Of a DNA stretch of 64,000 nucleotides, positions 1 through 8,861 are shown piece by piece; the first letter of the stretch is position 1; each line of letters begins with the position of its first letter. Location of the stretch: assembly GCA_947306475.1 (NCBI GenBank), contig CAMZGS010000002.1, forward strand, positions 62,001 to 126,000, in the 5' to 3' direction. The notes below the pieces were generated by a model. The model did not search any database. It saw only the letters and a list, made by a program, of their open reading frames with translations, and had not been told where the DNA came from. This DNA comes from an uncultured Comamonas sp. Its GTDB lineage: Bacteria; Pseudomonadota; Gammaproteobacteria; Burkholderiales; Burkholderiaceae_C. A program made the position numbers and the translations under genes.

Positions 1-52
1 TCCCCATTTTTTTTTCTTGCCCCTTGGAATTTGTCGCTTCCGAAAGATTGTC

Positions 53-1138
53 ATGAGCACCACCGAAGCCTTGCGCCAACACGCCGAACACCAATTTGCC
101 CAAGAGCTCGATGAGCTGCAAAAGGCCGACACCCATGCCCGCCCAGCCAATTGGCGGCTCTCGCCCTGGGCAGTGGTCACTTACCTGATGGGCGGCAAGC
201 TCGACAACGGTTTTGAGGTCAGCGCCAAATACATTGGCAGTCGGCGTTTGATGGAAATTGCCGTGGCCACTTTGGCCACCGACCGCGCCCTGCTGCTGTA
301 CGGCGTGCCCGGCACGGCCAAGTCCTGGGTGTCGGAGCACCTGGCAGCGGCCATCAGCGGCGACTCCACCTTGCTGATCCAGGGCACGGCCGGCACCAGT
401 GAGGAGCAGCTGCGCTACGGCTGGAACTACGCCCAGCTGCTGGCGCATGGCCCCTCAGAAAAAGCCCTGGTGCCCAGCCCGCTGATGCATGCCATGAAGA
501 ACGGCAGGATCGCCCGCGTCGAAGAGCTCACGCGCATCCCGGCCGACGTGCAGGACACCCTGATTACCGTGCTCTCGGAAAAATCGTTGCCCATTCCCGA
601 ACTGGGCACACAGGTGCAGGCCACGCGTGGCTTCAGCGTGATTGCCACGGCCAACAACCGCGACAAGGGCGTCAACGAACTCTCCGCTGCGCTCAAGCGC
701 CGCTTCAACACCGTGGTGCTGCCCGTGCCTGCCACCGAGGAGGAGGAAGTGGCCATCGTCGTCAAGCGCGTCAGCGAGATGGGCCGGGCGTTGCAACTGC
801 CCGCCGAGCCGCCTGCGCTCAAGGAAGTGCGCCGCATCGTGCAGATCTTCCGCGAGCTGCGCAGTGGCCGCACCGTGGATGGCAAGACCCAGCTCAAGAC
901 GCCCAGCTCCTCGCTGTCCACCGCCGAGGCGATTTCCGTCATCAACAACGGCATGGCACTGGCCGGGCACTTTGGCGATGGCGTGCTGCACCCGCACGAC
1001 GTGGCCGCTGGCCTGATTGGCGCCGTGGTCAAGGACCCGGTGCAGGACGCCGTGGTCTGGAAGGAGTACCTGGACATCGTGGTCAAGGAGCGCGAGGACT
1101 GGAAGAGCCTGTACCGCGCCTGCAAGGAACTCGAATAA
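53..1138 (+). CDS. MoxR-type AAA+ ATPase (YehL-like)
   Basis: Encodes a 361-residue cytoplasmic AAA+ ATPase of the MoxR type. Walker A is GVPGTAKS at residues 84-91; a Walker B-like segment (ARVEEL, about 154-159) and a sensor/arginine-finger block ending LKRRF (about 214-218) follow. MoxR ATPases typically remodel or activate partner proteins, often with a VWA-domain partner, and a VWA gene lies two genes downstream. An in-frame TTG at 17 would add 12 residues, but the ATG at 53 begins a normal hydrophilic N-terminus and is preferred. Gene order (ATPase, DUF5682-like, VWA) matches E. coli yehL-yehM-yehP, whose substrate is unknown. The family call is firm; the function is not known. Confidence 0.88.
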   Translation: MSTTEALRQHAEHQFAQELDELQKADTHARPANWRLSPWAVVTYLMGGKLDNGFEVSAKYIGSRRLMEIAVATLATDRALLLYGVPGTAKSWVSEHLAAAISGDSTLLIQGTAGTSEEQLRYGWNYAQLLAHGPSEKALVPSPLMHAMKNGRIARVEELTRIPADVQDTLITVLSEKSLPIPELGTQVQATRGFSVIATANNRDKGVNELSAALKRRFNTVVLPVPATEEEEVAIVVKRVSEMGRALQLPAEPPALKEVRRIVQIFRELRSGRTVDGKTQLKTPSSSLSTAEAISVINNGMALAGHFGDGVLHPHDVAAGLIGAVVKDPVQDAVVWKEYLDIVVKEREDWKSLYRACKELE

Positions 1139-1150
1139 CGGGCCGCTGCC

Positions 1151-3514
1151 GTGAGCAAAGTCCCCGAAGCCCCCAAAGTCCACTACTTCGGCATTCGCCA
1201 CCACGGGCCGGGCTGTGCGCGCAGCCTGGTGCGTGCCTTTGAGCAGTTGCAGCCAGACTGCGTGTTGGTCGAAGGCCCGCCCGAGGCCGAAGGCGTGCTG
1301 CCGGCCCTGCTGTCCGAGCAGATGCAGCCGCCGGTGGCGCTGCTGAGCTACTGCCCCGATGAGCCCAAGTGGGCGGTGTACCACCCGTTTGCTGTGTTCT
1401 CGCCCGAGTGGCAGGCGTTGCGCTGGGCGCTGATGCAGCAGGTGCCGGTGTTCTTCATCGACCTGCCACTGATCCACCAGCTGGCGCAGGCCAAGGCGCG
1501 TGAGGAGGAACAGGCCCAGGCAGAAGCCCAGGATGGCGATGCGGATGCCGAGGCCAGTGCCTCCACCGAGCAGGCCGGGGACACCCCTGCCGAGCCCGGC
1601 TACCGCAGCGATCCCCTGAACTGGCTGGCCCAGGCTGCCGGCTACGCCGACGGCGAAAGCTGGTGGAACCACACCGTGGAAGAGCGTGGCGATGGCGAGG
1701 CGCTGTTTGCCGCCATTGCCGAAGCCATGACCACCCTGCGTGCCGATCTGGGCGAGCAGGCGCAGGAGCCCTGCCCCTACCGTGCCCGCCGCGAGCAGCT
1801 GCGCGAGGCCTACATGCGCCAGCGCATCCGCGAGGCCGTGAAAAAAGGCTACGAGCGCATTGCCGTGGTCTGTGGTGCCTGGCACCTGGGTGGTCTGCAA
1901 GCCAAGGTCAAGGCCAGCGCCGACAGCGCCTTGCTCAAGGGCCTGCCCAAGCTCAAGGTGCAATCGACGTGGGTGCCCTGGACCTACCGCCACCTCACGC
2001 GCGCCAGCGGTTATGGTGCGGGGATAGAGGCACCGGGCTGGTACGAGCACCTGTGGCTCAGCGGTGTGGCACAGGATGAGGCGCCCGACAGCGCCGCACC
2101 GCGCAGCATCGGCTGGCTGGCCCGGGTGGCCCGGCTGCTGCGCGCGCGTGACCTGGATTGCTCCAGCGCCCACCTGATCGAAGCCGCCCGCCTGGCCGAC
2201 GCTCTGGCCGCGCTACGCCAGCGCCCGCAGGCCGGGCTGGAGGAGTTGCAGGAAGCCACCCGCACCGTGTTCACCATGGGCGACGATGCCGCGCTCAACT
2301 TCATCCGCGATGCCTTGCTGGTGGGCCAGCGCATGGGGCAGGTGCCGCCCGATGTGCCCACCGTGCCGTTGCAAAGGGACGTGGAACAGCGGCAGAAATC
2401 CCTGCGCCTCAGGCCCGAGGCACAGGAGCGCACGCTGGACCTGGACCTGCGCCAGCCCAACGACCTGGCACGCAGCCACCTGCTGCACCGTCTGAGCCTG
2501 ATCGATGTGCCCTGGGGACACCTGAGCCGCTCCGGCCGTGCGGTGGGCGGCGGGCGTGGTGGCACCTTCCACGAAGTCTGGCGTCTGCAATGGCAGCCCG
2601 AGTTCGCCGTGCGCCTGATCGAAGCCAGCCAGTGGGGCCAGACGCTGGAGGCCGCGGCCACCGCCGCCAGCCTGGAGCGGGCCCAGCAGGCCGAGCGGCT
2701 GCGCACCCTCTCCGAGCTGCTCAACCAGGTGCTGCTGGCCGACCTGGCACCCGCCGTGCAGGCCGTGACGCGCATTCTGGAAAACCGCGCCGCCGTCAGT
2801 GGCGACACGCTGCAACTGCTCGAAGCCCTGCCGCCGCTGGCCAGCGTGTTTCGCTACGGCAATGTGCGCCAGACCGATACCGGCATGGTGGCGCACATGC
2901 TCGACAGCCTCATCGTGCGTGCCGCCATCGGTCTGCCGCTGGCGTGCTGCGGCATCGACGACGACAGTGCCAGCGCATTACGCACCACGCTGCTGGCCGC
3001 GCACAGCGCCGTGGCGCTGCGCGATGCGCCCGAGCAGACCCAGGCCTGGCAGCGTGCCCTGCAACTGATTGCCGACAGCAGCAGCGCCCATGCGTTGCTG
3101 CAAGGGCTGGCCGTGCGCCTGCTGCTGGATGAAGGCCTGTTGCAGGCTGATGCAGCCGCGCAGGCACTGTCGCTGCACCTGTCCAGCGGCGTGGCACCGC
3201 TGCAGGCCGCAGCCTGGCTGGAAGGCTTTCTGAACCGCAATGCCATGGTGCTGCTGCACGACCAGCAGCTGTGGCGGCTGGTGGACGACTGGCTGTGCAG
3301 CCTGGGTGAAGAGCACTTCATGCACATCCTGCCGCTGGTGCGCCGCACCTTTGCCGCCTTCAGCGCCAGCGAGCGGCGCGACCTGGGCCAGCGCGTGCGC
3401 CAGGGGCGTCAGCAGGACGCCGCCGCCCCGGCCAGCGCCACACCACAGTGGGATCCGGACCTGGCCGCCCTGCCGGTGCCGTTTTTGCAAACCATTCTGG
3501 GAGTCGCCCCATGA
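1151..3514 (+). CDS. DUF5682 / YehM-like protein
   Basis: A 787-residue protein with GTG start 12 bp after the ATPase stop. The N-terminus (YFGIRHHGPGCARSL, then VLVEGPPEAEG) carries conserved His and Glu residues that I associate with the DUF5682 (YehM) family. An acidic, Ala/Glu-rich stretch at about residues 115-145 looks like a linker, and the second half is predicted to be mostly helical. No signal peptide or membrane span is visible, so a cytoplasmic location is likely. It is sandwiched between a MoxR ATPase and a VWA protein and overlaps the latter by 4 bp (ATGA), so the three are probably translated together and act as one complex. Biochemical activity is unknown. The family assignment rests on recalled motif and context, not a search. 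Confidence 0.75.
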   Translation: MSKVPEAPKVHYFGIRHHGPGCARSLVRAFEQLQPDCVLVEGPPEAEGVLPALLSEQMQPPVALLSYCPDEPKWAVYHPFAVFSPEWQALRWALMQQVPVFFIDLPLIHQLAQAKAREEEQAQAEAQDGDADAEASASTEQAGDTPAEPGYRSDPLNWLAQAAGYADGESWWNHTVEERGDGEALFAAIAEAMTTLRADLGEQAQEPCPYRARREQLREAYMRQRIREAVKKGYERIAVVCGAWHLGGLQAKVKASADSALLKGLPKLKVQSTWVPWTYRHLTRASGYGAGIEAPGWYEHLWLSGVAQDEAPDSAAPRSIGWLARVARLLRARDLDCSSAHLIEAARLADALAALRQRPQAGLEELQEATRTVFTMGDDAALNFIRDALLVGQRMGQVPPDVPTVPLQRDVEQRQKSLRLRPEAQERTLDLDLRQPNDLARSHLLHRLSLIDVPWGHLSRSGRAVGGGRGGTFHEVWRLQWQPEFAVRLIEASQWGQTLEAAATAASLERAQQAERLRTLSELLNQVLLADLAPAVQAVTRILENRAAVSGDTLQLLEALPPLASVFRYGNVRQTDTGMVAHMLDSLIVRAAIGLPLACCGIDDDSASALRTTLLAAHSAVALRDAPEQTQAWQRALQLIADSSSAHALLQGLAVRLLLDEGLLQADAAAQALSLHLSSGVAPLQAAAWLEGFLNRNAMVLLHDQQLWRLVDDWLCSLGEEHFMHILPLVRRTFAAFSASERRDLGQRVRQGRQQDAAAPASATPQWDPDLAALPVPFLQTILGVAP

Positions 3515-4758
3515 GCGCCGCAAATCGTGACCAGCCTGCCGACAGCACTGCCGCTGCCGAACCGCCATCCACCCTCAGCGCCGACGAACGCCTGCGCCGC
3601 TGGCGCCTGGTGTTGGGAGGCGAGGCCGAAGGCAGCTGCGGCCCACTGGTGGGCGAAGTGGTTGAAATCGACCGGGCCCTGGCAGCGCTCTACGACGCTG
3701 ACGGCAAGAACGGCCTGGGCCAGAGCGAGCGCCGGGGCGGGCGTGGCAGCTCGGCGCCCAGAGTGGCGCGCTGGCTGGGCGACATCCGCAAATATTTCCC
3801 CACCCAGGTGGTGCAGGTGATGCAGCGCGATGCGCTGGAGCGCCTGGACCTGCGCGAGATGTTGCTGCAACCCGAAATGCTGGAAAGCGCCCACCCCGAC
3901 GTGCATCTGGTGGCCAATCTGATCGCCCTGTCGGACGTGATTCCGGCTGGCACCAAGGAGACGGCGCGCCTGGTGGTGCGCAAGGTGGTCGATGAACTGC
4001 TGAAGAAGCTGGAGGAGCCCATGCGCTCGGCCGTCACCGGCGCGCTAGACCGCAGCCAGCGCAACCGCCGCCCGCGCCACAGCGAGATCGACTGGAACCG
4101 CACCATCCGCGCCAACCTGCGCCACTGGCAGGAAGAGTACCGCACCGTGGTGCCGCAGCAGCTCATCGGCTATGGCCGCAAGTCACGCACCCCGCAGCGC
4201 GAGGTGGTGCTGTGCATCGACCAGAGCGGCTCCATGGCGGAGTCGGTGGTGTACTCCAGCATCTTCGGCGCAGTGATGGCTTCGCTGCCCGCCGTGGCCA
4301 CCAAGATGGTGGTGTTCGACACCAGCATCGTCGATCTGACCGACCAGCTGGACGACCCGGTGGAGCTGCTGTTTGGTGTGCAGCTGGGCGGCGGCACCGA
4401 CATCAACGGCGCGGTGGGCTATTGCCAGTCCATCATCCGCGAGCCGCGCAACACCATCCTGGTGCTGATCTCGGACCTGTACGAAGGCGGCATCGAGAAC
4501 GACCTGCTGCGCCGCGCCGCCGCGCTGGTGGAGTCGGGCGTGCAGTTCATCACCCTGCTGGCCCTGAGCGACGAAGGCGCGCCCGCCTACGACCGGGCGC
4601 TGGCCGCCAAGCTGGCCGCCCTGGGTGTGCCATCGTTTGCCTGCACGCCCGATGCCTTCCCGGACCTGATGGCCGCCGCTATCCGCCGGGAGGACGTCAA
4701 TGCCTGGGCTGCAGGACAGGGCCTGGTGACCACGGCCAAGGGGGAGGCGTCCTTGTAA
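3511..4758 (+). CDS. VWA domain-containing protein (YehP-like)
   Basis: A 415-residue protein starting at the ATG that overlaps the stop of the preceding gene (ATGA), in preference to longer in-frame starts inside that gene. The C-terminal half is a von Willebrand A domain with a complete MIDAS metal site: DQSGS beginning at Asp237, a Thr in GGGTDIN near 296 and an Asp in SDLYEGG near 321. The N-terminal half is charged and helical. VWA proteins encoded beside MoxR ATPases usually act as the adaptor that recruits or positions the substrate. No signal peptide is seen, so an intracellular role is likely. The last gene of the three-gene unit; a repeat element follows the stop at once. Confidence 0.85.
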   Translation: MSAANRDQPADSTAAAEPPSTLSADERLRRWRLVLGGEAEGSCGPLVGEVVEIDRALAALYDADGKNGLGQSERRGGRGSSAPRVARWLGDIRKYFPTQVVQVMQRDALERLDLREMLLQPEMLESAHPDVHLVANLIALSDVIPAGTKETARLVVRKVVDELLKKLEEPMRSAVTGALDRSQRNRRPRHSEIDWNRTIRANLRHWQEEYRTVVPQQLIGYGRKSRTPQREVVLCIDQSGSMAESVVYSSIFGAVMASLPAVATKMVVFDTSIVDLTDQLDDPVELLFGVQLGGGTDINGAVGYCQSIIREPRNTILVLISDLYEGGIENDLLRRAAALVESGVQFITLLALSDEGAPAYDRALAAKLAALGVPSFACTPDAFPDLMAAAIRREDVNAWAAGQGLVTTAKGEASL

Positions 4759-4763
4759 AAAGA

Positions 4764-4843
4764 ATAGCTTGTTGCGCGCTTCAGATAAGGATTTCAATGG
4801 GAAATGAATCTCAAATTCTTTGTTTACAGGCGAAACAAGCTAT
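4764..4843. repeat. dispersed palindromic element, copy 1
   Basis: The outer arms ATAGCTTGTT (4764-4773) and AACAAGCTAT (4834-4843) are perfect inverted repeats. Inside are the family landmarks GCGCTT (near 4777) and AAGGATTTCA (4787-4796) facing a degenerate partner near 4811-4821. It starts a few bases after the VWA stop codon. It belongs to the same family as the copies at 12573, 14166, 23345, 36570, 45081, 61242 and 63616. Confidence 0.7.
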
Positions 4844-4898
4844 CAAATTTGATAATCCGTGACTTTGTGCGTGGTGGGGACGTTATTTGTGTGATTGT

Positions 4899-4928
4899 TA
4901 AAAACAATTGCATGGTGTAAGCCGATGG
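4899..4928 (+). promoter_or_regulatory. candidate sigma-28 (FliA) promoter for the chemoreceptor
   Basis: GCCGATGG at 4921-4928 matches six of eight bases of the FliA -10 consensus GCCGATAA. The -35 side is weak: a TAAA lies at 4899-4902, three bases further away than the usual 15-bp spacing. It lies about 70 bp upstream of a chemoreceptor gene, a typical FliA target. This is a candidate only. Confidence 0.3.
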
Positions 4929-4998
4929 TTGCAATTTGTTAATATGCTGGTTTTCCCCTAGACCCTTGTCTTTCCGGCTTTTTTCATCGGAGCTCCCC

Positions 4999-6645
4999 AT
5001 GTTTTTCGCACGTATGACCGTAGCAGCGCGCCTGTATGCGGGGTTCGGGCTGATTCTGCTGTTGCTGGTGATCGTCACTGGCGTGGCCATGATCAAGGTC
5101 AGCCGCATCGATCAGGCACTGCGCGCCAACAACGATCTGCACGTACAGGTGCAGCGCTATGCCATCAACTTCCGTGGTTCGGCACACGACCGCGCCATCG
5201 CGATACGCGACGTGGTGCTCAGCCCCACCCCGGTAGAGCGTGAGAAGGAAATCGCCACCATTGCGGCGCTGGCCGATTTCTATGCCCAGTCGGCCACGCC
5301 CCTGGAAAAGCTGATCGGCCGCCCCGATGCCGCCCCTGAACTGGCCCAGCTGTATGCCGACATTCGCAGCGCTGAGGCCAAGGCTGTGGCCAGCACGCAG
5401 GCCATCGTGGCCCAGGTGCAGGCCGGCGACAGCGCCGCAGCGCAAACCCTGTGGGCGCAGGCCAAGCCCCAGTATGTGCAGTGGCTGGCAGCGATCAACA
5501 AGCTCATCGACTTCAAGGAAGTGCGCATCCAGGGCACCAACCAGCATGCCATGGATGAGGCCGCCAGCTTTCTGGGCGTGATGTTCACCGCCCTGGCGCT
5601 GGCCCTGGTGCTCAGCGCCGTGGTGGCCTGGGGCGTGGCGCGCAGCATCGTGCGTCAGCTGGGCGCCGAACCTGCAGCCCTGGCCAAGGTGGCTCGCCAC
5701 GTGGCTCGGGGTGATCTGCAGCCGGTGGAGGGGGCAGCCCAGGCCGAGCCGGGCAGCGTGCTGGCCTCGCTGGGTGCCATGCAGGCCAGCCTGGCACACG
5801 TGGTGGGCCAGGTGCGCCAGGCATCGAATGCCGTCACCCTGGGCGCCGAGGAGATTGCCAATGGCAACACTGGGCTGTTGCAGCGCACGGAGGAGCAAGC
5901 CTCCAACCTGCAGCAGGCCGCTTCGTCCATGGAGCAGATGACCGCCTCGGTGCGCCACAACGCCGAGTCGGCCCAACAGGCCACACAGGTGGCCAGCTCG
6001 GCCAGTGAGGCCGCGCACAAGGGCGGCGCCGTGGTGGCGCAGGTGGTCAGCACCATGAATGAAATCACCGCCAGCAGTCAGAAGATGGCCGACATTATTG
6101 GCGTGATCGACTCGATCGCCTTCCAGACCAACATCCTGGCTCTGAACGCTGCTGTGGAGGCCGCGCGTGCCGGCGAGCAGGGCCGTGGCTTTGCCGTGGT
6201 GGCTGGTGAAGTGCGTGCCCTGGCGCAGCGCAGCGCCGATGCGGCCAAGGAGATCAAGGGCCTGATCGATGGCAGCGTGACCAAGGTGGAGCAGGGCGCG
6301 CGCCTGGTGAGCGACGCCGGCGCCACCATGACCGACATCGTGACGCAAGCGCAGCGTGTGGCCAGCCTGATTGCTGAAATCAGCACCGCCACCGCCGAGC
6401 AGACCGATGGCATTGCCCAGGTGGGGGATGCTGTGACCCATCTGGAGCACACCACGCAACAAAACGCCGCACTGGTGGAAGAAAGCGCCGCAGCGGCGCA
6501 GGCCCTGCGTCAGCAGGCCGCGCAGCTGGCAGAGGTGGTGAGTGTGTTCCGTCTGGATCAGGATGCCGCCGAGCCCGGTGGCACCTCCTACAGCCGTGCC
6601 GTTACGGGTCGCAGCGCATCGCTGTCACTGCCCGGTGCTCAATAA
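4999..6645 (+). CDS. methyl-accepting chemotaxis protein
   Basis: A 548-residue transmembrane chemoreceptor that would relay periplasmic signals to CheW/CheA. Transmembrane helix 1 is at about residues 8-35, a periplasmic helical sensor region runs to about 190, helix 2 spans about 191-217, and a HAMP linker follows. The cytoplasmic coiled coil contains the near-invariant hairpin tip [20 protein letters not shown] at about 370-390. No C-terminal NWETF-like CheR tether is present; the protein ends in LPGAQ. The ATG at 4999 has GGAG seven bases upstream and gives a normal short N-terminus; the longer in-frame start at 4936 adds residues with no family support. Ligand is unknown. No other chemotaxis gene is nearby, so it is an orphan receptor. 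Confidence 0.93.
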   Translation: MFFARMTVAARLYAGFGLILLLLVIVTGVAMIKVSRIDQALRANNDLHVQVQRYAINFRGSAHDRAIAIRDVVLSPTPVEREKEIATIAALADFYAQSATPLEKLIGRPDAAPELAQLYADIRSAEAKAVASTQAIVAQVQAGDSAAAQTLWAQAKPQYVQWLAAINKLIDFKEVRIQGTNQHAMDEAASFLGVMFTALALALVLSAVVAWGVARSIVRQLGAEPAALAKVARHVARGDLQPVEGAAQAEPGSVLASLGAMQASLAHVVGQVRQASNAVTLGAEEIANGNTGLLQRTEEQASNLQQAASSMEQMTASVRHNAESAQQATQVASSASEAAHKGGAVVAQVVSTMNEITASSQKMADIIGVIDSIAFQTNILALNAAVEAARAGEQGRGFAVVAGEVRALAQRSADAAKEIKGLIDGSVTKVEQGARLVSDAGATMTDIVTQAQRVASLIAEISTATAEQTDGIAQVGDAVTHLEHTTQQNAALVEESAAAAQALRQQAAQLAEVVSVFRLDQDAAEPGGTSYSRAVTGRSASLSLPGAQ

Positions 6646-6674
6646 GGTCAGGTAAGGCCAGCCAAGTCAGGTAC

Positions 6675-6722
6675 ACAGCGGCCCGGAGTTCCCTGGAGGG
6701 GGCTTCGGGCCGCTGGCTTTTG
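6675..6722. terminator. terminator-like hairpin between convergent genes
   Basis: CAGCGGCCCG (6676-6685) pairs with CGGGCCGCTG (6706-6715) across a 20-base loop that can pair further, followed by GGCTTTTGG. It lies between the convergent chemoreceptor and diguanylate cyclase genes. The T tract is short, so efficiency is uncertain. Confidence 0.5.
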
Positions 6723-6742
6723 GGGCCGACAGGGGCAGACGG

Positions 6743-7861
6743 TCAGCGCGCTTTTTCCTTGTGGGCGTACATGGCCGCATCGGCATGCGCCAGCAGGGCG
6801 GCGCTGCTGTTGCCATCGCGCGGAAACTGCGCCACGCCGATGCTGGTGCCGACGTGCAGCAGCTGCCCCTGCCAGTCGATGGGCTGCGCCAGCGTGCGGT
6901 GGATGCGCTCGACCAGCACCGAGATGTCTGTCTCGGCCGGCGTGTCGGCGGTGAGGATGACGAACTCATCGCCACCCAGGCGCGCCACGGTGTCGGTGCC
7001 GCGCACGCAAGCCTGCAGGCGCTGGGCCACGGTCTGCAGTACTGCATCGCCTGCAGCATGGCCGTAGGTGTCGTTGATCGGCTTGAAGTGGTTCAGATCC
7101 AGCAGCAGCACATACCCCCGGGTCTGCGCGCGTGCTGCGCGGTGCAGGGCCTGCTGCATTTGTTCTTCCAGCAGGATGCGGTTGCCCAGGCCCGTGAGCC
7201 CGTCGTGGCGGGCCTGGTGGCGCAGCTCCTGCACCTGGGTGTTGTAGGCCTGGGCGATTTCGCGCAGCTCCTCGGCCCAGTGCGTCGGGATGGGGTCCAG
7301 CTCGGCATGCACGCGCATGGCCTTGCGCAGTTGTTCCAGCGGCACGCCGATGATGCGCCCGAAGGCCCAGGCGGCCCCTGCCAGCATGCTGGCAAACACC
7401 ACCAGCTGCCGGTCAAAGCCGTGCTCTGCGGTGCTGGTGATCGACAGGGGGTGAAAGGCAATGCCCAGGGTGCCCACATGGTGGCTGCCGCCTTGTTCGT
7501 CGTGGTGCAGCAGGGGCGTGTGCAGCAGGTCGGGGCCGCTGTCGGGCATTTCCTGGCCGGCCCGCCAGGTGGTGGCATTGCACAGGTCCCGCACCTGCAC
7601 GGCCAGCACGCTGGGCTGCTCGGTCATGGCCTGCACCACGGCGTGGACGGTGGTGCCATCGCAGTCCCACAGCGGCTTGACCAGGGCTGCGCCGAACACC
7701 GTCAGGGTCTGCACACGCTGCATGTGCGCCTGCGCCAGCTGGCTGCGGTGCGTGACCCATGCGGTGAACAGGGCGGCCAGCACGAACGCCAGCACCAGCA
7801 GCGGCAGCAGTTGCAGCATGAAGCGGGCATGCAGTCTGGTGGTGGAGAGCAGGCGCAGCAT
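6743..7861 (-). CDS. membrane-bound diguanylate cyclase (GGDEF)
   Basis: A 372-residue enzyme predicted to make cyclic di-GMP from two GTP. A transmembrane helix at about residues 16-37 and a second at about 151-173 enclose a periplasmic sensor region of about 115 residues. The GGDEF domain fills residues 215-372 with an intact GGDEF active site (296-300) and an RGTD inhibitory site at 287-290, exactly five residues upstream, so product feedback inhibition is expected. No EAL domain is present. The start codon lies one base after the stop of the upstream solute-binding protein, so the two are translationally coupled, and that protein may supply the ligand signal to the periplasmic region. Confidence 0.93.
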   Translation of the reverse strand: MLRLLSTTRLHARFMLQLLPLLVLAFVLAALFTAWVTHRSQLAQAHMQRVQTLTVFGAALVKPLWDCDGTTVHAVVQAMTEQPSVLAVQVRDLCNATTWRAGQEMPDSGPDLLHTPLLHHDEQGGSHHVGTLGIAFHPLSITSTAEHGFDRQLVVFASMLAGAAWAFGRIIGVPLEQLRKAMRVHAELDPIPTHWAEELREIAQAYNTQVQELRHQARHDGLTGLGNRILLEEQMQQALHRAARAQTRGYVLLLDLNHFKPINDTYGHAAGDAVLQTVAQRLQACVRGTDTVARLGGDEFVILTADTPAETDISVLVERIHRTLAQPIDWQGQLLHVGTSIGVAQFPRDGNSSAALLAHADAAMYAHKEKAR

Positions 7862-7862
7862 G

Positions 7863-8753
7863 TCAGGACCATCGGGGGCGAAGTAATAGATGCTGGTACT
7901 TCGGCGGAATCAGATTCGCACCGAACCAGGGGTTTTTCAGGGACAGCACGGTGCGCTGTCGCCAGGCATCGGGCGCCGGAGGGGGGCGCAGGCGCTCCCA
8001 AAGGTCCAGAAAGGCGCGCTCGTGCACGATGCGGTCAAAGCCCGTGTTCAGTGCCTCGTACAGCGCGTCGGCCTGCGGGTGGGGCGAGACCCAGATCACC
8101 CGGTACCAGGGGTAGTGCAGCAGCAGGTGCCGATCCAGCACCAGCTGGGGGTAGCGTTTCTGAAAGTGCGCCAGAAAGTAGTGCTGCGCCTCATCCAGGC
8201 CCATGGGAAAGAGGTCGATCAGCCCCGATTCCATCTGCCGGCAGAAGTGCCCATCGCGCCAGTCGGGCACTTCGCGCGTGGTCAGGCCTGCGCTGCGGTA
8301 CATCTGCACGTCCAGCCAGCCGCCACCCTGACCGATGGTGAAATGCCGCAAATCCTGCAACGTGCGCACGCCGGCCAGCAGGTCAGCCTGCTTGCGCAGG
8401 ACGAAACAGGCCCGCCAGCCCAGCAGGCCGCGCTCCAGCGGGATGGGCACCATGCGTAGCTTGCCCCGGCGCAGCAGCTCCAGCCGGCTGGGGCTGGTGG
8501 GCAGTAGGCTCAGGTGGATGCGCCCCCGCTGCATTTCGTGCAGGTTGCGCGCTTCGGTGGCGTCGGGAGCAGTGCTGAACGTGGCGGCAAAGCCCGCAGC
8601 CTGCAGGGCGGCATCGATCAGGACACTGGTATGGCGCAGCGACATGCCGCTTTGCACGACAAAGTGCGGTGGCTTGCTTGCGGCCACAGGCAGACACGTG
8701 CCTGCAAGCAGGCCCAGAGCATGACGCCGTGTGTGCAAGAGTCGAGTGGGCAT
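7863..8753 (-). CDS. periplasmic solute-binding-like protein coupled to GGDEF gene
   Basis: A 296-residue protein with an N-terminal export signal: an RR pair (TRRHALGLLAG, residues 8-18) before a hydrophobic stretch ending near VAAS. This could be Sec or Tat; the RR context is only partly Tat-like. The body resembles the family-3 or PhnD-like solute-binding fold (VLIDAALQAAGF, FPMGLDEAQHYFL), but no permease or ATPase partner is encoded in the same direction. It sits one base upstream of a membrane diguanylate cyclase, which suggests a sensory rather than transport role. The in-frame region upstream of 8753 is antisense to yejB and was rejected as coding. Ligand unknown. Confidence 0.75.
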   Translation of the reverse strand: MPTRLLHTRRHALGLLAGTCLPVAASKPPHFVVQSGMSLRHTSVLIDAALQAAGFAATFSTAPDATEARNLHEMQRGRIHLSLLPTSPSRLELLRRGKLRMVPIPLERGLLGWRACFVLRKQADLLAGVRTLQDLRHFTIGQGGGWLDVQMYRSAGLTTREVPDWRDGHFCRQMESGLIDLFPMGLDEAQHYFLAHFQKRYPQLVLDRHLLLHYPWYRVIWVSPHPQADALYEALNTGFDRIVHERAFLDLWERLRPPPAPDAWRQRTVLSLKNPWFGANLIPPKYQHLLLRPRWS

Positions 8754-8847
8754 GGCAAACGATGATAGACAGCGCCACCCGCGCTGCGCAGGCGGCAACT
8801 GTGAAACATGTTCACCGGGCAAAAGGGCCGGGACGCAGCAGCGCCGC

Positions 8848-8853
8848 CATAAT
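8848..8853 (+). promoter_or_regulatory. -10-like CATAAT immediately before yejB
   Basis: CATAAT ends eight bases before the yejB ATG at 8862, with no Shine-Dalgarno sequence between them. If used, transcription would begin at or next to the start codon and produce a leaderless mRNA. No convincing -35 hexamer is visible. Confidence 0.35.
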
Positions 8854-8861
8854 CGCCCCCC

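Noticed and set aside
455-2173. 572-residue open frame on the minus strand opposite the MoxR and DUF5682 genes
   Set aside because: High-GC codon bias creates long antisense frames; the sequence is His/Gln/Leu/Gly-rich with no family features, and the plus-strand genes are clear.
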